Source: Emiliania huxleyi CCMP1516 (Eukaryota > Haptophyta > Isochrysidales > Noelaerhabdaceae). From it: DNA of 25,134 nt. How positions within the stretch are numbered: position 1 is the first letter of the stretch; each line of letters begins with the position of its first letter. Both the position numbers and the translations under genes were made by a program. The DNA is taken from NCBI RefSeq assembly GCF_000372725.1, contig NW_005200417.1, forward strand, positions 1,008,898 through 1,034,031. The letters are read 5' to 3'. The notes beneath the pieces are model-generated. The model ran no database searches and was not told the DNA's origin. It saw only the letters and a list, made by a program, of their open reading frames with translations. This document shows, piece after piece, positions 10,229 through 18,500 of this stretch.

Positions 10229-10323
10229 GGGGAGGGTCGGGGCAGGCGCCCCAGGCCCTCGCGACTGGCTAGGGTCGCCTCGCTGTCCAACGCGGGCCGG
10301 ATCCTGTTTTTCTTTTTCTCGCG

Positions 10324-11787
10324 ATGTCCACCCCACAGCGCCGCTCGCGCCGCCTCGCCCTCGCCGCCGCCGCCGCCGCGCACTGCCCCCTCCTCGACCT
10401 CCCCACGGACCTCCTCGTGCGCGTCCTCTCTCGCTGCGACCCCGCCGACATCGCTCGCGTCGCGGCCGTCTCGCTGCTCTTCCACGCTTCGCTTGCGCTG
10501 GAGGGCATCCGCTTGTGGGCGCAAGAGCGCGGCTTCGAGCTGCCGGCGCAGCCAGAGGACGAGAGCTGCGCCTTGCGGTGGCTGTGCTTTTCGGCGCTGC
10601 TGTGCAAGCACAACCCGCCGGCAGGCCCATGGCACAGCCTCTTCATCGGCGGCGACGGGCGGCTCTCGTCATACGGCTCAACTGCGAATTGGCACAGCCT
10701 CGCCATCACCGCTGACGGAGCCGTGTGGAGCTGGGGCTATGGGGGCCGCGGCAGGCTGGGCCACGGCGACGAGGAGGACCAGCTGCTGCCGAAGCAGGTC
10801 CAGGCCTTTGCTGGTCAGCGCGTCGTCGCTGTCTCGGCGGGAGCGGCTCACAGCCTTGCCCTCACCTCCGACGGCGCCGTCTGGAGCTGGGGCGTGGGAG
10901 CTTTTGGCCGGCTGGGCCACGGCGACGAGCAGAACCAGCTGCTGCCCAAGAAGGTCGAGGCCTTTGCTGGCCAACGCATCGTCGCTGTCTCGGCTGGAGG
11001 CGGGCACAGCCTCGCCCTCACCGCCGGTGGCGCCCTCTGGAGCTGGGGCAGTGGATTGTTTGGAAATTTGGGCCACGGCGACGCGCAGGACCAGCTGCTG
11101 CCGAAGGACCAGCTGCTGCCGAAGAAGATCGAGGCCTTGGCTGGCCAGCGCGTCGTCGCTCTCTCGGCCGGAGGCGGGCACAGCCTCGCTCTCACCGCCG
11201 GTGGCGCTGTCTGGAGCTGGGGCTTTGGAGTTTTTGGCAAGCTGGGCCACGGGGACGAGCAGACCCAGCTGCTGCCGAAGAAGGTCGAGGCCTTGGCTGG
11301 CCAGTGCGTCGTCGCCGTCGCGGCTGGAGGGGCGCATAGCTGCGCCATCACCGCCGACGGCGCCCTTTGGAGCTGGGGCAACGGCAGCTCTGGCCAGCTG
11401 GGCCACGGCGACGAGCAGAACCAGCTGCTGCCCAAGAAGGTCGAGGCCTTCGCGGGTCGGCGCGTCGTCGGGGTGTCGGCAGGAGACAACCACAGCATCG
11501 CGCTCACCGCTGACGGCGCAGTCTGGAGCTGGGGCGAAGGAGAAGACGGCCGGCTGGGCCACGGCGACGAGCAGAACCAGCTGCTGCCGAAGAAGGTCGA
11601 GGCCTTCACTGGCCAGCGCGTCGTCGCTATGTCAGCGGGAGACGACCATAGTATCGTCCTCACCGCTGACGGCGCTGTCCTTACCTGGGGCCAGGGCGCC
11701 CACGGCTGCCTCGGCCACGGAGAGGACCTGTCGAACCAGCTGCGGCCCAAGAAGATCGAGGCGTGGGTGCAGGGCCAAGGGCCGTAG
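10324..11787 (+). CDS. F-box protein with seven RCC1 repeats, intronless, 487 aa
   Basis: Probable SCF-type adaptor or RCC1-propeller protein. The F-box is at residues about 23-60 (LLDLPTDLLVRVLSRCDPAD). A degenerate first unit (WHSLFIGGDGRLSSYGS) is followed by seven well-conserved RCC1 units from about residue 120 to the C-terminus, each with HSLALTADGAVWSWG, LGHGDEQNQLLPKKVEAFAG and VVAVSAG or close variants. A small in-frame duplication makes DQLLPKDQLLPKK near 11091-11123. The gene has no introns, unlike the 13-exon F-box/RCC1 gene on the other side of the esterase, which shares the same domain order. The blades are nearly identical at DNA level, which suggests recent repeat homogenisation or a retrocopy-like origin. 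The start ATG lies 95 nt after the esterase stop codon. Confidence 0.93.
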   Translation: MSTPQRRSRRLALAAAAAAHCPLLDLPTDLLVRVLSRCDPADIARVAAVSLLFHASLALEGIRLWAQERGFELPAQPEDESCALRWLCFSALLCKHNPPAGPWHSLFIGGDGRLSSYGSTANWHSLAITADGAVWSWGYGGRGRLGHGDEEDQLLPKQVQAFAGQRVVAVSAGAAHSLALTSDGAVWSWGVGAFGRLGHGDEQNQLLPKKVEAFAGQRIVAVSAGGGHSLALTAGGALWSWGSGLFGNLGHGDAQDQLLPKDQLLPKKIEALAGQRVVALSAGGGHSLALTAGGAVWSWGFGVFGKLGHGDEQTQLLPKKVEALAGQCVVAVAAGGAHSCAITADGALWSWGNGSSGQLGHGDEQNQLLPKKVEAFAGRRVVGVSAGDNHSIALTADGAVWSWGEGEDGRLGHGDEQNQLLPKKVEAFTGQRVVAMSAGDDHSIVLTADGAVLTWGQGAHGCLGHGEDLSNQLRPKKIEAWVQGQGP

Positions 11788-12024
11788 AGTGTGTGAAGAG
11801 AAGGGGATGGTTCGTTTTTAAGGCTGTGTCATTACTTCCAATATTCTCTCGCGTCTGCGGCGGAGCAGCTGTGCGCACTCGCTTGTGTGCGCCCTTCAGC
11901 CTGCGCGCTCCGACCCCACGGTCGCCCAAGGCCCATGGCCATGCCGCTGCCCAGGACTCGACTGCACACCGCTCTGCAGGACGACACCTTACACGACTCT
12001 ACACCGGCTCGCGGCGGCGGGACC
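11788..12024. other. Short convergent intergenic region
   Basis: This lies between the stop of the plus-strand RCC1 gene and the stop of the minus-strand Cys-rich gene. Both 3' ends must fall here. No polyadenylation motif stands out and no RNA gene or repeat was recognised. Confidence 0.5.
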
Positions 12025-12972
12025 TCACGTAAGCCTGCCCGTGGCGGGCCTGTACGTACACTCGGAGTGGAGAGAGGTAATACACGTATCGACAGAGAGC
12101 ACCCCGCGGCCTCGCGCCGCGCGGCGCTCAGGAGCAGCTCTGCGTGACGAGGGCAACCGCTTCGGCGGCGCTGCCCACACCTGAGAGGCAGAGGCCGGCA
12201 GGTCGGGTGGCGGTGCTGTGATAGTTCGACCGTCGGTTGAAGGCGGAGAGTCGTGGGCGGCGGAGGATGGTGTTGGGGTGGGCGCTGCGGTGGGTAGTAT
12301 GGTGGGAGGGCGTGTGCTCTCACCGAGCGCTTCGAGCAGGCCGGGAAGGTCGCGGAAGACGGCCTGGATAAGGGCCAGCAAGGAGACGGCGATCGAAGGG
12401 GGCGGCGCAGGCGCTGGCGGCGGCGGAGGCGCAGGCGGCGAGGGCGGCGACTTCGGGCAGCACGCGTTGAAGCAGTCTGTGCCGTCATCGGTCGCATAGG
12501 TCTGCCAGAACTTCTTGGGCGTGCCGGGGCAGGGGTGGAGGTCGGTCCACGCGCAGCCCGTCTCGCAGACAAATGGCGGCGTGGGCGGAGGCGCGGGAGG
12601 TGCGGGTGGCGCGGACGGAGGGGGCTTGGGGCAGCAGTAGTTGAAGCAGGCGGAGCCGTCGTCAGCGGCGAACCTCTGCCACCAGCGCCTCGGCGTGCCG
12701 GGGCAGGGATAGGTGCTCGTCCAGCCGCACTCGCAAGTGCCCGCAGCCTCCTCCTCCTCGTCGTCGTCAGTCGGCGTCGACACGCCGGTGCACTCGCCCG
12801 CCACGCACACCTTGAGCATCATCGTCTCGATGCAGTCAACGTCCGACGGCGAGCAGAGGGTGCAAGAATCGCCCTCCGCCTTGTCGAGGCAGGGCTCGTA
12901 CTCCTCGAGGCCGCGGGCGGCGGCGAGCTCGCACGCGGCGATGGCGATAATGCAGGCGGAAAGGCGGAGCAT
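12025..12972 (-). CDS. Secreted Cys/Pro-rich protein with two CPGTP repeats, 315 aa
   Basis: The chosen start at 12972 gives a clean signal peptide (MLRLSACIIAIAACELAAAR). An in-frame ATG at 13032 would add 20 residues and bury it. An N-terminal Cys-rich part (C28, C37, C40, C47, C56, C61) is followed by an acidic linker. Two copies of a roughly 35-residue module follow, at about 80-114 and 140-172, with matching cysteine spacing (8, 19, 4, 1) and the core CPGTP, an aromatic pair, and a DDG then CF then CC ending. Pro-rich linkers separate the modules, and a short hydrophobic helix (AVSLLALIQAVFRDLPGLL) follows. It is probably an extracellular or cell-surface protein. No family was recognised. 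The last 80 residues are of low quality and could be non-coding if a splice site is missed. Confidence 0.7.
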   Translation of the reverse strand: MLRLSACIIAIAACELAAARGLEEYEPCLDKAEGDSCTLCSPSDVDCIETMMLKVCVAGECTGVSTPTDDDEEEEAAGTCECGWTSTYPCPGTPRRWWQRFAADDGSACFNYCCPKPPPSAPPAPPAPPPTPPFVCETGCAWTDLHPCPGTPKKFWQTYATDDGTDCFNACCPKSPPSPPAPPPPPAPAPPPSIAVSLLALIQAVFRDLPGLLEALGESTRPPTILPTAAPTPTPSSAAHDSPPSTDGRTITAPPPDLPASASQVWAAPPKRLPSSRRAAPERRAARGRGVLSVDTCITSLHSECTYRPATGRLT

Positions 12973-13114
12973 GGTCGGGTGGGCCGTCAGAGGACGCGGC
13001 AGCGAGAGGTAAGGTACAGCGCATTTGACCATTTTTGTGGTTCGGGCAGAAAAAGAAATACATAAGGCAGAGCCAGTGCAGGCACACGCCTAACTGCTAA
13101 CAGGTACCTTCTTT

Positions 13115-14460
13115 GCCGAACACGAAGGTCCTCACGAGTGAGTGAGGACCTCTGGCGGATTGAGGACTCTTCCGCAGACTCCGGTCTCGGCGGCGATGCT
13201 CGCGCTCCGCATCACATGCCGGGCTTGCGTTCCGGATCACTCTACCTCTGCATGGTTATGGCTCGTGGCGGCAGCCAGGAAGAGGACCGATCGTCTGTAG
13301 AGGTCCTCCACTCCCCCGGAGGTCCTCAAGAGACGTGAGTGAGGACCTCTGACGGATTGAGGACCTCTCTGACACAGACTCTGACGCGCGTGCTTCGCAT
13401 CGCGTGCCGATTCCCGGATCATGTCCCTCTCGTGGCTAACGACGCGTGTTATATCATACCTCACAATTCACGCAGTCGAGTGGGGGGGGGGGGGGCGAAA
13501 TATATGGAAAGCTGTATCGAGAGGTACGTAGCTGAATATTACATGCATGCGTAGTCGTGGAAACGTCGGACATTACAGTATACCTGGACGGACGGAGGGG
13601 AGAATTGTACCTGTGTCGAACCTGTGTGCTTGCCAAAGATTTTTTTAAATTATTTTTTCAGCGGGGATTGTTCTCTGTTGCGCGCTCGGCACGTGTTGAG
13701 AGTGTAAGTTGAGGATCGCCGGCAAGCCTCGCTTGAATTCTTTTTTCAGCGCGGTTGCCGCAAGACCATGATTACGGAAGACACATTCGACACGAGCAAC
13801 CCCATCAGCAGACATAAAAAAATCTTTGATTTGATTGTGTATCTTAACATGAGCCCACGCAGGCAGTGCACTCCCCCCCCCTCCGTTGAGACTGGCGGAT
13901 TGATTAAGCCTGGTTGATTGAGCCTCATGGCGTGCGCAACCAAGACCGTGAGCAGACCGACGCGCCCGATGCCAATGTTCTTCTCTTTCCCTCACACGAG
14001 CTCCATGAGCGCCCGTCTCGAGAGGTCCTCCACACTCTCCCCGAAGGTCCTCAAAAGTGGGTGAGTGGCTCTCTGCGGATTGATGAGCCTAGGCTTGAGC
14101 CTCAGCAAGACCGTGATGCACCCGACACAACATTCTCTCTTTGCCTCACAGGACACAGCTCCATGAGCGCCCCCAGAGAGGTCCTCCACTTCCCCGAAAA
14201 AAGCTCGAGCCCCGAAGGTCATCATGACGTTTGAGAGGACCTCTGACGGATTGAGGACCTCTCTTGGGATGTGTATCGCGCGCACAGACTCCGTCTCGGA
14301 TATGCGCCATGCGCGCGCTCCGCATATCGCGTGCGGACTTCCCGGATCTCCCTCTCACGGCGTGTTACCTCATACCACTTTGATACGTCATCACAGAGCT
14401 CGGAACGAGGATCGAGCGGGGGATATTAAAACGCGACGGAGAGACCTTAAATAGTTAGAG
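13115..14460 (+). repeat. Cluster of dispersed repeats with GAGGTCCTC / GAGGACCTC hairpins
   Basis: Four related modules are seen at about 13122-13165, 13299-13370, 14018-14080 and 14178-14266. Each has GAGGTCCTCCAC, then GAAGGTCCTCA, then GTGAGTGAGGACCTCTG and CGGATTGAGGACC, so the first and last parts can pair. After each comes similar sequence with CAGACTC, CGC-rich spacer, TTCCCGGATC and CCTCTC. Two copies share CTCCATGAGCGCC. A 14-nt G run lies near 13482. Small open frames here are not believed coding. It may be a non-autonomous transposon family. No terminal repeats or transposase were found. Confidence 0.75.
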
Positions 14461-14734
14461 GCTGCGCAGGCCGTCCCGTTTGCTGTTTGAAACGCCTGTT
14501 GCGCTGCGCGCGCGCTGCCGGGGCTCTGTCTACTGTCTCACTTACGTGCCGCAATATGTGTCACACACGGCGGCTTCTGCCACCTCTCGATTGGTTCCAC
14601 TTTCTCCGCACACCTACCGGGGAAGGGGCGCGTGGGAGCGGGGGCGGGGGCGGGGGCGGGGGTGGGGGCGGGGGCGCGCAGCGCGGGGCGCGCGCGCGCA
14701 ACAGAGGGTAGGGTGGGGAAGACGGCGAGGAGGG

Positions 14735-14775
<41 letters not shown>

Positions 14776-15460
14776 GCGCGCGGCGCGCGCGACGGGGGGA
14801 CGGAGCAGCGACCGCTGGCGCGGTCGCTGCTCCGTCTGTGCCAGGGACGCGCGCTCTGCGCCGCTGCAGAGCGCGCGCGTCAGGGCAAGGGGCATGCGTG
14901 GCGGCGCGGGAAGCGCGGCGGCGGCGGCGAGCCGCCGAGCGCTCCGTGAGCGGTGAGGCGGCCGGGCGAGGGCGCGGCGGGTGACGGGTCAAGGGAGCAG
15001 CCCACACCCGGCGTCGCTTTTTGAGCGACGCCTGTGGCACGCCTGCGCAGGGGCCGCAGGGCGGTCAGTTGTGGGGCGAGGCGGTGCCGGCCGCGGGCCG
15101 GGTGCAAGGCGCCGGCCTCGGCGCCGCCTCGGCGCGCAGCACGGGCGCGGCTCGCCTCTGAGCGGGTGCCGAAGGTTTGGTGTGGTGGGAGGGCGGTGGG
15201 GGTGATTTTTTTTGCCGCAGAGGCCGTCCCTAGCTGTGAACAGCAAAACGGGACAGTATGGAAACTAGGAGCGGTGTGTGTGCGGTATCTCATGTGCGGG
15301 TAAGGCTCACGTATTGTGCGTAAGCTGGCATCGTTGCTTAGAGCTCTATTACCTCATATTGTTGTCCTCTTTGTTGCGTCACAGAGCTTGGAACGAGGAT
15401 GGATGGAGGGGGGATTAAAACGCGAAGGAGAGGCGTGAATATGGGAAGTTGTATATTCAA
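14362..15460 (+). repeat. Two copies, plus a weaker third at 13446, of a roughly 110-nt intergenic repeat
   Basis: Copy at 14362-14457 and copy at 15347-15459 share TTACCTCATA, then CACAGAGCT, GGAACGAGGAT, GGGGGATTAAAACGCGA, AGGAGAG or CGGAGAG. A third, weaker copy at 13446-13523 shares GTTATATCATACCTCA, the G-rich block and the ATATGGAAAGCTGTAT ending that pairs with ATATGGGAAGTTGTAT in the last copy. They are spaced about 0.9-1.0 kb apart with the same orientation. Function is unknown. Confidence 0.7.
14630..15032. other. Very GC-rich block: G-run tract, GGC repeat and three hairpins
   Basis: Bases about 14635-14690 are repeated GGGGGC (G-quadruplex potential). Bases about 14734-14772 are a pure GGC repeat. 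A perfect 16-bp stem follows: 14799-14814 pairs with 14821-14836 around a 6-nt loop. A second stem has 11 or more pairs (about 14849-14859 with 14866-14876). A third has a perfect 9-bp stem (15010-15018 with 15024-15032, loop TTTTG). Long open frames cross the block in several frames but are only low-complexity. It could be a promoter CpG-like block, a structured RNA, or an origin of structural instability. Nothing recognised as tRNA or rRNA. Confidence 0.6.
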
Positions 15461-15598
15461 GTGTGCGTTGAACAGTGCGATTAGGAACCGCCTAGACTTC
15501 AGTAATATGTCCAGATTTTCTCCTTTTTCAGCCGAGCCCCGGTCGCGCGCTCAGCACGAGCGCTCGCTACCGACCCGCCGCTGGCCGGACGCGCACGG
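15033..15598. other. Intergenic region upstream of the glycosyltransferase gene
   Basis: The region contains one copy of the 110-nt repeat (15347-15459) and the phrase TAGCTGTGAACAGC at 15230-15243, which matches the 3' end shared by several introns. A T run (15207-15214) precedes it. The promoter and 5' end of the GT77-like gene should lie between here and 15800. No clear coding sequence was seen. Confidence 0.45.
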
Positions 15599-18500
15599 AT
15601 GGCGCCACTTTTACTACTCCTCGCTGCCACCAACGCGCTAAAGAACCGCTCGGCGACGCTAGCAATGGTGACGACGCGCCGCCACTCTCCCGCCAGCACC
15701 GTCTACAGCCACCGCCATCCTGCCGTGGCTCAGCAACGCCAGCAGCGCCCACCGCCTCCCATCCTGGGCACGCCGCTCGCAGCGGCCAGCTGATCATAGG
15801 CCGCCGCGCTGCAGGTGACTCTCGACGAGACGATGACGTCGCTCGTCGACCCGCTCGTCGCGGCTCGAGCGCGGGACGGCGTTGTCGTACCTCTCTTCTC
15901 GAACCTGGGCTTCGTCCCCTTCCTCAAGAACCTGCTCTGCTCGATGGACCGCGTGCGCGTCTCCAACTGGGTGTGGCCTCGCACTGCCACACGCAATCCG
16001 TCTCTCGCGCCTCGGCAGCTTTCTTCTCTGTACCTATTCCACAGGTGGCGATCGCCCTCGACAGCTCCGCGTGTTGTACATGCTGTATTATATTACAGTA
16101 CCTATTCCACAGGTGGTGATCGCCCTCGACAACTCCACCTGCGCGCCAATACGCGGCGGGTTCGGCCTCGCGTACGCCTCTCCCGCGTGCGTCTTCCCGT
16201 ACGCGCACCGGCCGCTCACGACGCAAGGTGCGGCCAGCTACTGCACGGCCAAGATCATCCGGCTGGTGATTAGCCATACTTAGAATTGACCCACTAGGCG
16301 CGGCCAGCTACCGCACGGCCAAGATCATCCGGATGGTGATTAGATGAGTCAGAATTGATTCACAAGGCGTGGCGAGCTACCGCACGGTCGAGTTCAACCG
16401 GATGGTGATGCAGCGGCCGATGTGGATGAGACACCTCCTCTCGCGGGGCTACTCGGTGGGGAGATATGGGGAGATGTGGGGAGATATGGGGATGAGACAC
16501 CTCCTCTCGCGGGGCTACTCGGTGAGATATGGGGAGATATGGGGAGATATGGGGATGAGACACCTCCTCTCGCGGGGCTACTCGGTGAGATATGGGGAGA
16601 TATGGGGAGATATGGGGAGATATGGGGATGAGACACCTCCTCTCGCGGGGCTACTCGGTGCTGCGGCTCGCGGCACCAGCCTCACTGACACTGCGACCAG
16701 CCTTGACCAAGCGCTCGTGGTTTCCGCCACGCAGGCGCTCCCCCAGATGCGAGCTCGCCCTGGCCGTGAAGAGGCGCGGGTCACACACACACCGCAGCCG
16801 TGCAACAGGTGCTGCAGTGCGACCTCGACGTCGTCTGGCTGCGCGACCCCTTCCCCCTCTTCGCCGCGCACCCGCACCTCGCCGCCGCCGACGTGCTCGT
16901 CCAGTCCGAAGGCGGCCACGGGTACAGCGCCCGGCTGCTACTTCGCCCGCCTGGTTGATAGTTACTTACTAGCGGTCAGCTGCTGATTAAGGTGCGACGC
17001 ACGGCATCCACCTTGCTGGTGACGGGCGGGACATGTCCACGACACGTCCACGACACGTACCACAGGTACAACGCCGGCTTCTACTTCGCCCGGCCAACAA
17101 GGGCGGCGGACGCGTTTATGGAGTTCTGGTGTGACGACGACCAGACCAGCGGGGGGAGGCTGGCTCTTTGAGTGGTGCATGAGCAAGTAGTGATGAGCCG
17201 ATAGGCGCTGCGGCCCGGCCAGCAAGAGAGGAGGGGTCAACTCACCGACTCGCTGACTCAGAGGAGCTGCTGCTGCGTAGGCTCGAGGACGTGGTTTGCA
17301 GGTGGGTTCGATACTGTGGAGGTATGGTACACGTCATCTCTGCTGCGTAGGCTCGAGGACCTGGTCAGCAGGTGGGTTCGATACTGTGGAGGTATGGTAC
17401 ACGTGAGCTCGTGCTGCTGCGTAGGCTCGAGGACCTGGTCAGCAGGTGGGTTCGATACTGTGGAGGTATGGTACACGTGATCTCGTGCTGCTGCGTAGGC
17501 TCGAGGACCTGGTCAGCAGGTGGGTTCGATACTGTGGAGGTATGGTACACGTGATCTCGTGCTGCTGCGTAGGCTCGAGGACGTGGTTTGCAGGTGGGTT
17601 CGATACTGTGGAGGTATGGTACACGTGATCTCGTGCTGCTGCGTAGGCTCGAGGACCTGGTCAGCAGGTGGGTTCGATACTGTGGAGGTATGGTACACGT
17701 GATCTCGTGCTGCTGCGTAGGCTCGAGGACCTGGTCAGCAGGTGGGTTCGATACTGTGGAGGTATGGTACACGTGATCTCGTGCTGCTGCGTAGGCTCGA
17801 GGACCTGGTCAGCAGGTGGGTTCGATACTGTGGAGGTATGGTACACGTGATCTCGTGCTGCTGCGTAGGCTCGAGGACCTGGTCAGCAGGTGGGTTCGAT
17901 ACTGTGGAGGTATGGTACACGTGATCTCGTGCTGCTGCGTAGGCTCGAGGACCTGGTCAGCAGGTGGGGGGATCGATCGTTCGAGGAGAGCAGCACCTCG
18001 CCGTGGCTCGCACATGAACCCAACTCACTTGCACTCACTTCTCAGCATCGCTGCGTGCATGAATAGGAGCAGCACTCGCTGGCGCGTGCGCTGCACCGCA
18101 CGCCGCCCGTCAACGGCACCAAGCTTCTCTACTACAAGCTCAACGACTCGTGGGCGCCCAAGCGGCAAGAGGTGCCACGCGCGGCTCGGTTTCTTTTTTC
18201 TCGACGCAGGGGTCTGCTCTCTAGGTCCCAAACGGCAAGATGTGGTGCACGGATTGATTCGCCGAGATGAGCCGAGACTACAATGAACTCGCCAGTGGTC
18301 GGGAGCTCGGCGCCAGCCGCATGCGCGAGAGAGGAAGCTGCTTCGAGCGCAGTCTCACCAGCTATGTGGAGGATGGCGCCCGCCGTTTGTTGATGTTGGC
18401 ATGGAGGAGTGCTTCCTTACCAATCAATTAGGTGGAGCATGGCGCCCGCCGCATACTCCAAGGAGGCCGCGTATGCAGTGCACTGCAACTGGAACAAGGG

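Noticed and set aside
10678..11750. Long antisense ORFs across the second RCC1 gene
   Set aside because: They are shadows of seven highly similar GC-rich RCC1 repeats; they carry no family motifs.
14480..15300. Several overlapping ORFs of 70-160 aa on both strands
   Set aside because: They are Gly-, Ala-, Arg- and Pro-rich readings of GGC and GGGGCG repeats, open in many frames at once with no domain signal.
17277..17963. CRISPR-like or centromeric satellite array of 74 nt
   Set aside because: The unit contains the adjoining exon sequence and splice sites of the glycosyltransferase gene and has no variable spacers.
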